Below, piece by piece: positions 27,398 to 35,870 of a stretch of 64,000 nucleotides of DNA. Below the pieces are notes generated by a model. That model was not told the origin of the DNA and searched no databases. It saw nothing but the letters and a program-made list of their open reading frames with translations. Positions within the stretch are counted from its first letter, which is position 1; each line of letters starts with the position of its first letter. Made by a program: the position numbers and the translations under genes. The DNA is from Vibrio maritimus (GTDB lineage: Bacteria > Pseudomonadota > Gammaproteobacteria > Enterobacterales > Vibrionaceae), in assembly GCF_021441885.1 (NCBI RefSeq), contig NZ_CP090439.1:1612001-1676000 (forward strand), written 5' to 3'.

Positions 27398-30300
27398 GTG
27401 GACAATAAAAAACTAAACATGACAGTGGTTGCTAAAACCCTAATACCTCTGCTCTCAGCAGCTGTATTAGCAGGTTGTAACTCGAGTAGTGATTCTGGTA
27501 CGGATGCTGGCGGAAACACGGGTAATATTGAAGGTCTATATCAGGCGGGTGAAAACGAAGTTGTAATCTACTACAAACGCGATGTAGCTGCGCAATCTGG
27601 CGGGACATATGATGGCTGGGGCTTGCACCTTTGGAATGGCGAAGGGTGTGAGAGTACAGATTTAGAAGCGATGAGCATCGCAGAGGGTGGCACATCATGG
27701 GATAGCCCATACGCTCACTCTGGTATCAGTGATACTTATGGTGCTTATTACGTACTTAAAGTTAACCCAAATGCGTCAGACCCTCATGAGTGTATGAACT
27801 TCATTTTGCATAAAGGTGACGAGAAAGCGTTTGGTGGCAACAACCTTAAAGTTGAACTTCGCAACTTAGATGAAAACAAAGGTATCTTCGGCTTCCATGG
27901 CAGCAGCAAACTTTACTACGCACCTATTGAAGAGCGCCCGGTAGTGATTGATGGCCGTTCTGCACACTGGATTGATGCAGATACTATTGCTTGGGAATCA
28001 GCAGGTTCAGCGAGCAAAGTGGCACTTTACCACAGCAAGACGGGTGGTATTGAGCTTGATGAAGACAAAAACATCTCTGGTGGTGAAAAGCTTGATCTAT
28101 CCATTGGTGGCGATCTAAATGATTCGCAGAAAGAGCGCTTCAGACACCTAGCAAGCCTAAAAGCTGTAACGAATAACTTTACCGCGGCTGAGGTTCACGA
28201 CCTTCTCAAAGGACAAATTGTTCTTGTTGCATATAACGCTAATGACGAAATCATCTCTGCAACTGAAGTTCAGTCAGCGGGCGTACTAGACTCTGTCTAC
28301 GCTTCAGAAGATGCAGGTGACGCAATGTCTGAAGAGCTGGGTGCGATCGTTGAAGGTAGCTCGGCAACCTTCAAACTTTGGGCGCCAACGGCTCAGTCTG
28401 TGTCTCTTGAAATCTATGATAACGATAAAGGTCTAGAAGAAACGATTACTATGAATGAAAACACCGACAATGGTGTTTGGTCTAGTGATCCTGTTTCTGG
28501 CGCAGTTGGTAAGTTCTACCGCTATAAAGTGACGGTTTATCATCCAACAACGGGTAAGGTTGAAGAGCGTCTAGTGACTGACCCGTACTCTTTGAGCGTA
28601 TCTGCAAACTCTCTCTATTCTCATGTTGTTGATCTTGATGATCCTGATCTAGCTCCTCAAAACTGGGGCGCTGCCTTTACTAGTCCAACAACGAAAGATA
28701 TTGACCACGTACTTTACGAGTCACACATTCGTGACTTCAGCTTTAGCGACACTAACGGTACTACTGCAAACAACGGCAAGTACCTTGCATTTACTGAGTC
28801 AGAGCGTGAGTCAGTAAAACACCTACAAGCGCTAAAAGACGCAGGTATGACAACTCTGCACGTGCTGCCAGCATTTGATATTGCAACTGTCGATGAAGTG
28901 AACCGCGTAGATATCACAGATACTGTTGGTGACTTGTGTGAAGCTAAGTCAGACGCTGCTATTTGTGCGACGGGTAACATGGGTGACACCATTGAATCCG
29001 TGCTTGAAGGCTTTGATAGCTCAACTGGTGATGCCCAGGCGTTGATGAATGACCTTCGTATGCTGGATAGCTTCAACTGGGGTTATGACCCGTTCCACTA
29101 CACGGTGCCTGAAGGTAGCTATGCAAGTGACGCTGACGGCTCTGCACGTATCAAAGAATTCCGTGAAATGGTTCAAGCAACTCATGACATGGGACTCAAG
29201 TTCGTTATGGACGTGGTGTACAACCACACTAATGCATCGGGCGTGAATGATAAGTCAGTACTAGATAAAATTGTCCCAGGATACTACCACCGTCTAAACA
29301 TCAACACGGGTGACGTAGAAATGTCTACGTGCTGTGATAACACAGCAACTGAAAACCTAATGATGGGTAAACTTATGATCGACTCACTAAAAGTGTGGGC
29401 GAACGATTATAACGTAGACGGTTTCCGCTTTGACTTGATGGGTCACCAACCTAAAGACCTAATGGTAGAAGCGCTAGCAGAAGTTAAGAAGATTGACCCG
29501 GATACTATCTTCTACGGCGAAGGTTGGGACTTCGGTGAAGTTGCAAACCATGCTCGTTTTGAGCAAGCAACCCAGATCGCAATGGCTGGTACAGGTATCG
29601 GTACCTTCTCGGATCGTCTACGTGACGCTGTTCGTGGCGGTAGTCCGTTCGACGGTGGCGAAGACACAGATGGTCGCCGTTCACTTAAGTACAACCAAGG
29701 CTTTGGTAACGCTGCTTACATGAACGATGAGGTTGAAGACTCTGCTGCAACAACTAAGGCGATGCTTCATAACCAAGACCTAGTTCGTCTGGGTATGGCA
29801 GGTAACCTAGCGACTTATGTACTGCTTGATTCACAGGGTGAGACTAAGCTAGGTAAGAACGTAGACTACAATGGTGCACCTGCTGGTTACACAGAGCAAC
29901 CTTCAGAGAACATCTCTTACGTTTCTAAGCACGATAACCAAACGCTTTGGGATAACAATGCCTATAAGATTGCGTCAGGTACATCGTCTGCAGAGCGTGC
30001 GCGCATGCAAACAGTCTCTCTGTCTACTGTGATGATGGGCCAAGGTATTCCGTTCATCCACATGGGCTCTGAGCTACTTCGTTCTAAGTCAATGCAACGT
30101 GACTCTTACGATTCGGGTGACTGGTATAACCGCGTTCGTTTCGACGGTACAGACAACAACTGGAACGTTGGTCTACCTCGTGAAGACAAAGACGGTTCAA
30201 ACTGGAACTTGATCAAAGAGATCATCGCAGATTCGACGGCTAAGCCAGATGCAGACGATATCGAACTGTCTAAACAGCAGTTCATGGAGCTACTTACTAT

Positions 30301-31402
30301 CCGTAACGACAGCGAGCTGTTCCGCCTTGCGACCGCAGCTGAAGTTAAGAATCGCGTAGACTTCCGTAACGTTGGCGCAGACCAAACTCAAGGTCTGATT
30401 GTGATGACGATTGATGATGGTACAAGCGCTGGTGCTGATTTAGATAGCAAGTACGATGCGATTGTGGTTGTGATTAACTCAACGGCTACAACTCAAGACT
30501 TCACTATCGAAGATACTGCAGGGTTTGTTCTGCACGATGTTCAGAAAGCTTCTGCTGATGATATCGTGAAGACGGCAGAGTTTGCGGATAGCACGTTCAC
30601 TGTTCCAGCACTAACGACAGCAGTATTTGTTCTGCCTCAAAACGGCGCACAAGGTGCTGGTCTACCGGTAGACATGTCGAATAAAGATGTATCAAACTTG
30701 CCTCCTTATGGCGAGACTGATGTGTATGTTCGTGGTAGCTTAACGGGTGATAGCTGGCCTGCGATTGACGAGTTCAAGATGAGCTTCGTTGGTAACGGCA
30801 TCTATACGTTGACTGTTGGTTTAGATGCGGGCAATCATGAGTTCAAGTTTGCAGATGCAAACTGGGGTGATGTAAATATCCCTTGTGACTGGGCTGACCA
30901 AGCAAGCGACTCTATCGACCTTGGTACAGAAGGTAACTGTAAGCTATCTGTTGAAACAGCAGGCAAGTACACGTTCACTCTTGATGCGTCTTACATGCAA
31001 AACGATACAGCAGATAAACCAGTAGTTTCCGTTGTTGCGGCACCAGATGCGCCAACTTGGGGTGATACAGCACTATACCTACGTGGCGATGTCACTGATT
31101 CTGGTTGGGCTGCGATTGATTCTGCTAAGTTCACCTACGTAGCTAACGATGTGTACGCACTTGAAGTCGCGTTAAGCGCGGGTAACTTTGACATGAAAGT
31201 AGCAGACTCTGGTTGGTCAGATGCAACTATCTTTGCTCCGGATGCAGAAGGTGTTTCAGTTGAGTTCGGTACGCCACTAACACTGGGCGTTGGTCCAGCA
31301 ACTAAGAACTTAGGCATTGCAATCCCGAGCGCAGGTGATTACCGCTTCGAGGTTAACTTTGCTGACAAGAGCGCACCAGTGCTTACCGTTACACAGCTAT
31401 AA
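27398..31402 (+). CDS. pulA: Pullulanase-type alpha-1,6-glucosidase, surface lipoprotein
   Basis: The 1334-residue enzyme hydrolyses alpha-1,6 branch points in pullulan, starch or glycogen. The signal sequence ends in the lipobox LAGC (C27), so it is a lipoprotein. Domain order: CBM41-like starch-binding (about 40-150), CBM48-like beta domain (about 315-410), GH13 barrel (about 430-1030) with DVVYNH (D605), DGFRFDLMGH (nucleophile D679), YGEGWD (acid E708) and KHDNQT (D846), then two similar C-terminal modules (about 1108-1205 and 1225-1330). The start is GTG 27398 with an AAAGG site; ATG 27419 is possible but has no ribosome site. Codon use is strongly biased to common codons, suggesting high expression. 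An alpha-amylase with a related module lies at 61877. Confidence 0.93.
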   Translation: MDNKKLNMTVVAKTLIPLLSAAVLAGCNSSSDSGTDAGGNTGNIEGLYQAGENEVVIYYKRDVAAQSGGTYDGWGLHLWNGEGCESTDLEAMSIAEGGTSWDSPYAHSGISDTYGAYYVLKVNPNASDPHECMNFILHKGDEKAFGGNNLKVELRNLDENKGIFGFHGSSKLYYAPIEERPVVIDGRSAHWIDADTIAWESAGSASKVALYHSKTGGIELDEDKNISGGEKLDLSIGGDLNDSQKERFRHLASLKAVTNNFTAAEVHDLLKGQIVLVAYNANDEIISATEVQSAGVLDSVYASEDAGDAMSEELGAIVEGSSATFKLWAPTAQSVSLEIYDNDKGLEETITMNENTDNGVWSSDPVSGAVGKFYRYKVTVYHPTTGKVEERLVTDPYSLSVSANSLYSHVVDLDDPDLAPQNWGAAFTSPTTKDIDHVLYESHIRDFSFSDTNGTTANNGKYLAFTESERESVKHLQALKDAGMTTLHVLPAFDIATVDEVNRVDITDTVGDLCEAKSDAAICATGNMGDTIESVLEGFDSSTGDAQALMNDLRMLDSFNWGYDPFHYTVPEGSYASDADGSARIKEFREMVQATHDMGLKFVMDVVYNHTNASGVNDKSVLDKIVPGYYHRLNINTGDVEMSTCCDNTATENLMMGKLMIDSLKVWANDYNVDGFRFDLMGHQPKDLMVEALAEVKKIDPDTIFYGEGWDFGEVANHARFEQATQIAMAGTGIGTFSDRLRDAVRGGSPFDGGEDTDGRRSLKYNQGFGNAAYMNDEVEDSAATTKAMLHNQDLVRLGMAGNLATYVLLDSQGETKLGKNVDYNGAPAGYTEQPSENISYVSKHDNQTLWDNNAYKIASGTSSAERARMQTVSLSTVMMGQGIPFIHMGSELLRSKSMQRDSYDSGDWYNRVRFDGTDNNWNVGLPREDKDGSNWNLIKEIIADSTAKPDADDIELSKQQFMELLTIRNDSELFRLATAAEVKNRVDFRNVGADQTQGLIVMTIDDGTSAGADLDSKYDAIVVVINSTATTQDFTIEDTAGFVLHDVQKASADDIVKTAEFADSTFTVPALTTAVFVLPQNGAQGAGLPVDMSNKDVSNLPPYGETDVYVRGSLTGDSWPAIDEFKMSFVGNGIYTLTVGLDAGNHEFKFADANWGDVNIPCDWADQASDSIDLGTEGNCKLSVETAGKYTFTLDASYMQNDTADKPVVSVVAAPDAPTWGDTALYLRGDVTDSGWAAIDSAKFTYVANDVYALEVALSAGNFDMKVADSGWSDATIFAPDAEGVSVEFGTPLTLGVGPATKNLGIAIPSAGDYRFEVNFADKSAPVLTVTQL

Positions 31403-31422
31403 GGTTTTGTAACCGATAACTA

Positions 31423-31452
31423 AAAAGGCAGCGATCATTCGCTGCCTTTTCT
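31423..31452 (+). terminator. Terminator after pulA
   Basis: A perfect 12-bp stem AAAAGGCAGCGA / TCGCTGCCTTTT with loop TCAT lies 20 bases after the pullulanase stop. It has T and A tracts. Confidence 0.9.
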
Positions 31453-31489
31453 CATTGTGTCGGTATTAAATGGAGTTAGGCGATTGATG

Positions 31490-31810
31490 TTAGTCGACTA
31501 CCACCGCGGTACCACTCGCCGATACCATCAACATACCATTCCCACTACCCAGTACTTCATAATCGAGATCCACGCCAACCACTGCGTTCGCGCCCATGTC
31601 GCTGGCTTTTTGCTCGAGTTCTTTCAAAGCAATCTCACGCGCTCTTTGTAGCTCACGCTCATAAGTACCAGAGCGACCCCCGACGATGTCACGTAGTCCT
31701 GCAAACATGTCTTTAAAGACGTTAGCGCCCAGTATTGCTTCGCCGGCAATCACGCCTTTGTAGTTAACAATTCTTTTTCCTTCAACGGTTTGTGTTGTTG
31801 TTACTATCAT
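31490..31810 (-). CDS. ybjQ: YbjQ-family protein (UPF0145)
   Basis: The 106-residue protein matches the YbjQ/UPF0145 family: MIVTTTQTVEGKRI start, GEAILGANVFKDMFAGLRDI, GGRSGTYERELQRAR and GANAVVGVDLDYE. It was once called heavy-metal-binding, but the role is not established; homologues form pentameric rings. The AAGGA site lies in a duplicated 15-base unit. It converges on the pullulanase gene. Confidence 0.9.
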   Translation of the reverse strand: MIVTTTQTVEGKRIVNYKGVIAGEAILGANVFKDMFAGLRDIVGGRSGTYERELQRAREIALKELEQKASDMGANAVVGVDLDYEVLGSGNGMLMVSASGTAVVVD

Positions 31811-31815
31811 GCGTT

Positions 31816-31845
31816 GTTCCTTAATGAAGAGTTCCTTAATGAAGA
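31816..31845 (-). repeat. Tandem 15-bp duplication carrying the ybjQ ribosome site
   Basis: GTTCCTTAATGAAGA occurs twice head to tail (31816-31830 and 31831-31845). On the minus strand each unit contains AAGGA, and the unit nearer the gene sits at normal distance before the ybjQ ATG, so the ribosome site is doubled. Confidence 0.85.
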
Positions 31846-31976
31846 AAGAGATGGTGTGTTATTCACCATAGCAGCTTGGTTGGATTAGAGAAAAGTATCA
31901 ATTATGGAATCAAAGGGTGCATCACAGTGTCTTGTGAAGTGTTTTGTAGAGGTGGGGTTTGGGGATATGAGATATA

Positions 31977-32003
31977 GAGAAGGAGAGCAACGCTCTCCTT
32001 CTC
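31977..32003. other. Strong hairpin after pstS
   Basis: A perfect 12-bp stem GAGAAGGAGAGC / GCTCTCCTTCTC with loop AAC lies just after the pstS stop. Neither flank has a long T-tract, so it may stabilise the mRNA end or be a weak terminator. Confidence 0.6.
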
Positions 32004-32008
32004 AAAGA

Positions 32009-32824
32009 TTATTTCTTAACTGGGGTGTAACCGTACTCTTCGATCAACATCTGCCCTTCGGCTGAAAGAACATATTTGATGAACTTGTCTGCATCGTCAT
32101 CGATATCGTCTTTCTTGTGCAGCAACAAGAATGGGCGAGCCAGTTTGTATTTACCTTCCGAGATATTTTTGGTTGAAGCGTCAATGCCTTCGAACTGAAT
32201 CGCTTTAACTGAGCGGTCTACTGAGCCTTCAGAGATAAAACCAATCGCGTGTGGGTTGTGGTTCACAATGGTTTTTACCATGCTGTTGCTATTAACGACC
32301 AAGTTGGTTGGGTTGATATCTGAAACGGTTCTGTCGTTAATGACGCGAGTTAGACCGAGAAGGTTTTCAAAGCTTGCGCGAGTACCTGATGAGGCTTCAC
32401 GAGTTACTACTGCGATCTTTTGATCTGGACCACCAAGTTGCTTCCAGTTGGAGATCTTACCTTTATAGATATTGAACAGCTGCTCTCGAGTTACGTTTTG
32501 AACTGGGTTTGCAAGGTTAACGACAACCGCAAGACCGTCGTAGGCGATTGGAAAGACTTCTAGAGACTCATTATTTTCTTGAACTGTGAGATAACGGCTG
32601 CTCATACCAATGTCGGTCGCGCCTTTTTCCAAAAGAGTGATGCCTGCGGTTGAACCCACGCCTTGCACTGCAACGAATGTGTTTGAGTTTTGGTTGTTGT
32701 ATTGTTCTGCTAAAACATCCATTACTCGCGCAACAGAGGTTGAACCTGAAACGTTCACTTCTTCTGCCTGAACATGGGCAATGCTGGTAATAGAGAGTAG
32801 GGTGGCTAGCGCGATGCGAAGCAT
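32009..32824 (-). CDS. pstS: Phosphate-binding protein, PstS-like
   Basis: The 271-residue periplasmic protein starts with a signal peptide (MLRIALATLL, ending VQA) and has the phosphate-binding segments VSGSTSVARVMDVLAEQY and REASSGTRASFENLLG. It binds phosphate for an ABC importer. I chose ATG 32824 because the signal peptide starts there with a GGAG site; the frame is open to 32962 without a good start. No pstCAB lies beside it, so the permease must be elsewhere. No clear Pho box was found upstream. Confidence 0.9.
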   Translation of the reverse strand: MLRIALATLLSITSIAHVQAEEVNVSGSTSVARVMDVLAEQYNNQNSNTFVAVQGVGSTAGITLLEKGATDIGMSSRYLTVQENNESLEVFPIAYDGLAVVVNLANPVQNVTREQLFNIYKGKISNWKQLGGPDQKIAVVTREASSGTRASFENLLGLTRVINDRTVSDINPTNLVVNSNSMVKTIVNHNPHAIGFISEGSVDRSVKAIQFEGIDASTKNISEGKYKLARPFLLLHKKDDIDDDADKFIKYVLSAEGQMLIEEYGYTPVKK

Positions 32825-33003
32825 AGGAAAACTCCAAATAAAGTAAGAATTTGCCACATCATATTTCGTTAGTGTGACACTTTTGTGAATTGGCGAAACT
32901 CGCTGTTGGGCTGGCTCCCAAAAACATTCTTTTGGACTATGCAACGCTAACAAACTACCCAAAAAGCAGTTATATTAAATGTATCTAACTAGAGGTGTGG
33001 TGT

Positions 33004-33351
33004 ATGACGCTTATTCAAATGTCACAGTGCCGTTTAGAGCGGTGTGCGGAGATTGTTTGCAGTAACCGTAATCGCAGTATGCCCGTTGAACTCGGAAAGT
33101 CTCTATTTGAAATGCTAGAGCAGGGCGTAGTATTTTCTAAAGCACACTATCTGCTTGATTCTACTTCTTCGAGTTACACCAGTGCAGTAGCCAAGGTCGA
33201 ACTGGATCCAAATGATCAGAATTGGTTGGTGTTTGTTCCCGATGAAGAAGACGGCGAAACTTGGATACCTTATCCGTTTCTTGGCAAAAGTTCAGATCTC
33301 ACCGCCGTTATGCGAGAAATCGAAAAAGACCCGAAGGCGTACTTCTGGTAA
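33004..33351 (+). CDS. Hypothetical protein, 115 residues
   Basis: The protein begins MTLIQMSQCRLERCAEIV and has no signal peptide or membrane segment. It has several cysteines near the start and an acidic stretch (VPDEEDGETWIPYPFLGK, about 75-92). I chose ATG 33004 after AGAGGT; a GTG at 32995 is possible. It lies divergent from pstS and converges on rnb through a shared terminator. I do not recognise a family. Confidence 0.6.
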   Translation: MTLIQMSQCRLERCAEIVCSNRNRSMPVELGKSLFEMLEQGVVFSKAHYLLDSTSSSYTSAVAKVELDPNDQNWLVFVPDEEDGETWIPYPFLGKSSDLTAVMREIEKDPKAYFW

Positions 33352-33382
33352 AGCGTTTGAGAGTTATGTATTAAAAGATACA

Positions 33383-33410
33383 AAAAATGGGAGCCTAGGC
33401 TCCCATTTTT
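33383..33410. terminator. Bidirectional terminator between the hypothetical gene and rnb
   Basis: A 28-base perfect palindrome (AAAAATGGGAGCC and its complement, loop-free TA centre) has A and T tracts on both arms. It lies between two converging genes. Confidence 0.92.
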
Positions 33411-33422
33411 GCGAATGGAGAA

Positions 33423-35438
33423 TTACTTCTCTTCTTCGGTCTCTGTCGCCGTCTCTACCTCAGCAGGTAACTCAGCAAATACCTCAACAGGTTTAGCAAC
33501 TAGGCTACGCGTCTCTTGGTTTACATCTGAAAGTACGACTTTCAGCGTGTCGCCTAAGCGATAAACCACTTCTTTATCGATCGACACTGTGCCTGTTTCG
33601 TTGTTGCTTTCGATACGCTCTTTGTTGGCAACGATTAGCGGGTTAGGGATGAACACACCAGCGCCATTTTCTAGAAGACGAGCACGCATGCCTGCACGGT
33701 TGATGTCGAAGATCTCAGCAGTGAACTCTGTTCCAGCTTTTGGTTCGTTTTCAAGAGTACGAGCGTACAGCCAATCACCGACGGTTCTTTCAGCGATCTT
33801 GTGGTGCTTACGGTGAATAGCGAGCTCTTCGCCTAGCGCATCATCTGGCTTCTGAATTGGTTCATTACCAAGGATCAATGCTTTGAGAAGACGGTGGTTA
33901 ACCATGTCGCCGTATTTACGAATCGGAGAGGTCCAAGTCGCGTAAACATCCAGTCCCATCGCGAAGTGCGCATCAGGCTGGTTGCTGATTTCGCTGTAGG
34001 CTTGGTACTTGCGAATACGGTTGTCTAAGTAGCTTGACTCAAGCGCACCAAGGTCGCGACGAAGCGCTGCAAAGCCTTCGAGTGTCGATAGAGATTCAGC
34101 GGTATACGTCGCTTCTTCCTTATCTTGGTTTACAAGTTCTACCACGTCTTTTAATTTGTCAGCTTTAAAGCCTAGGTGGGTGTTGAACACGCCGTAACCA
34201 AATGCTTTGCTAATTGCACGACCCGCACAGATATTAGCCGTGATCATCGACTCTTCCACTAGGCGGTTAGCTGTACGGCGCATATCCGCGTGAATAGCGA
34301 CGACGTCGTTGTCTTCACTTAGTTCAAAACGATAGTCTGGACGATCTGGGAATACAACTGCGTGAGTTTCACGCCAATTGGCTCGTGCTTTGGCAAACTC
34401 GCTCAGGTCAGTCACAACTTTAGCGATCTCTTCTGTCGGTTGCCATTTTTCACAACTGCCTGTTTCAAGCCAATCCGACACATGGTCGTACGCTAAACGA
34501 GCATGTGACTTGATGTTGGCAGCGAAGAATTTGATGTCATCTGCAATAACACCATCGGCATCAACGGTCACTTGGCAGCAGATTGCTGGGCGTACTTCAT
34601 TCTCAATGAGAGAGCAAAGGTCATCAGCAAGGTCGCGAGGTAGCATCGGAATGTTTCGACCAGGTAGGTAGATAGTAAAGCCACGCTCGCGCGCTACTTT
34701 ATCCATATTATCTTCTGGAGTGATGTATGCAGTTGGGTCAGCGATAGCAATCGTAAGTTCGAACTGGCCATCTTCTCTCTTTTTCGCATACAGTGCATCG
34801 TCCATATCTTTGGTGGATTCACCATCGATAGTGACGAAAGGCATGTCAGTTAGGTCAATGCGCTCTAGTGCTGCGTCATCTTTAATTTCCCAAGTATCAA
34901 GACCTTCTGGCTCAGTGTTTGGCAAATCGTTTTGCGCCAAGGTTACCCACCAAGGAGCAATCTTGTCATCAGCATCAGTGATCTTCTCAGTGATTTCAAC
35001 AAAGAAACCATTGTCGCCTTTAAGAGGGTGTCGAATAAGCTGAGCAACAACCCAGTCACCTTCTTTTAGCTCATCTGACTTAAGACCTTTGATGGTCTTA
35101 GCTTTCAACGTCAGCTTCTTTAGTTGCGGATGATCGGGTGTAACGTTCAGTTTGCCTTTAAACAACTTAACGCGACCAATAAAGCGGGTTACGCCTTGCT
35201 CTACAAGCTCTTGAGGTTCTGCTACTTCACGCTCTTTTTCCGTACGAATGATCGCGACAACTTTATCGCCATGCATACACTTCTTCATGTACGGAGGCGG
35301 AATAAAGAAACTGTTTTTAGCGTCCACTTCTAGGAAGCCAAAACCTTTCTCAGTCGCTTTGATGGTCCCTTCTTTTTTAGGAAGGTTTTCTTGAATTTGC
35401 TGCTTAAGTTGAGCGAGTAACGGATTGTCTTGAAACAT
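33423..35438 (-). CDS. rnb: Exoribonuclease II
   Basis: The 671-residue enzyme degrades RNA from the 3' end in the cytoplasm. It aligns by eye with E. coli RNase II from MFQDNPLLAQLKQQ onward. Domains: cold-shock-type RNA-binding N-terminus (ATEKGFGFLEVD), RNB catalytic domain with TIDGESTKDMDDAL (acidic metal ligands), and C-terminal S1 domain (about 565-650) ending in an acidic tail of repeated E. I chose ATG 35438 by this alignment; the frame is open upstream to 35519. It diverges from deaD, another RNA-processing gene. Confidence 0.95.
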   Translation of the reverse strand: MFQDNPLLAQLKQQIQENLPKKEGTIKATEKGFGFLEVDAKNSFFIPPPYMKKCMHGDKVVAIIRTEKEREVAEPQELVEQGVTRFIGRVKLFKGKLNVTPDHPQLKKLTLKAKTIKGLKSDELKEGDWVVAQLIRHPLKGDNGFFVEITEKITDADDKIAPWWVTLAQNDLPNTEPEGLDTWEIKDDAALERIDLTDMPFVTIDGESTKDMDDALYAKKREDGQFELTIAIADPTAYITPEDNMDKVARERGFTIYLPGRNIPMLPRDLADDLCSLIENEVRPAICCQVTVDADGVIADDIKFFAANIKSHARLAYDHVSDWLETGSCEKWQPTEEIAKVVTDLSEFAKARANWRETHAVVFPDRPDYRFELSEDNDVVAIHADMRRTANRLVEESMITANICAGRAISKAFGYGVFNTHLGFKADKLKDVVELVNQDKEEATYTAESLSTLEGFAALRRDLGALESSYLDNRIRKYQAYSEISNQPDAHFAMGLDVYATWTSPIRKYGDMVNHRLLKALILGNEPIQKPDDALGEELAIHRKHHKIAERTVGDWLYARTLENEPKAGTEFTAEIFDINRAGMRARLLENGAGVFIPNPLIVANKERIESNNETGTVSIDKEVVYRLGDTLKVVLSDVNQETRSLVAKPVEVFAELPAEVETATETEEEK

Positions 35439-35870
35439 GTAGCGTTTATATACCTTTGCTTGAGAGAAGCGATTATTGCGGTGGATTCTACCATTGGATT
35501 GATATGGCGTCACACACAAGTTGAAGTAAATCGAGACAGGACAGTCGCAGCAATAGTTAAGTTGCTAAGTCCCTAAAAGCATGAATGTTTGTTTTCTAAC
35601 CGAGAAATGTGTCAGTTTGACTATGGTTTATACAGATTTTTGTCATTGAGGAGAAAATTGTGATGTATTTCAATTTTTTCTAGCTTTTTTTGTGCTTTTA
35701 GGGAATAATCCGCCTCCTTGTTTACGTCCCTAGCGGCTTGATGCGATTTGTTACTTATCCGCATCTGAATGGAATCAGCTCTTAATCGATTGTTTTTAGA
35801 GACAATCTGGATCAGTTTGGAATTGGTAGAGCTCGTGGGACCTAGTTATTAATCTAAGAATGGGATCCCA
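35439..35870. other. Divergent promoter region and long deaD leader
   Basis: This 432-base region separates rnb and deaD. It contains T-rich runs near 35670-35700 and no convincing coding frame. A palindrome TGGGATCCCA (35861-35870) covers the deaD ribosome site and abuts its ATG. A long untranslated leader is known for E. coli deaD/csdA cold-shock control; the same may hold here. Confidence 0.55.

Noticed and set aside
32825..32960. Pho box upstream of pstS
   Set aside because: Only a partial GTGTCAC half-match was found, without the direct repeat at 11-base spacing.
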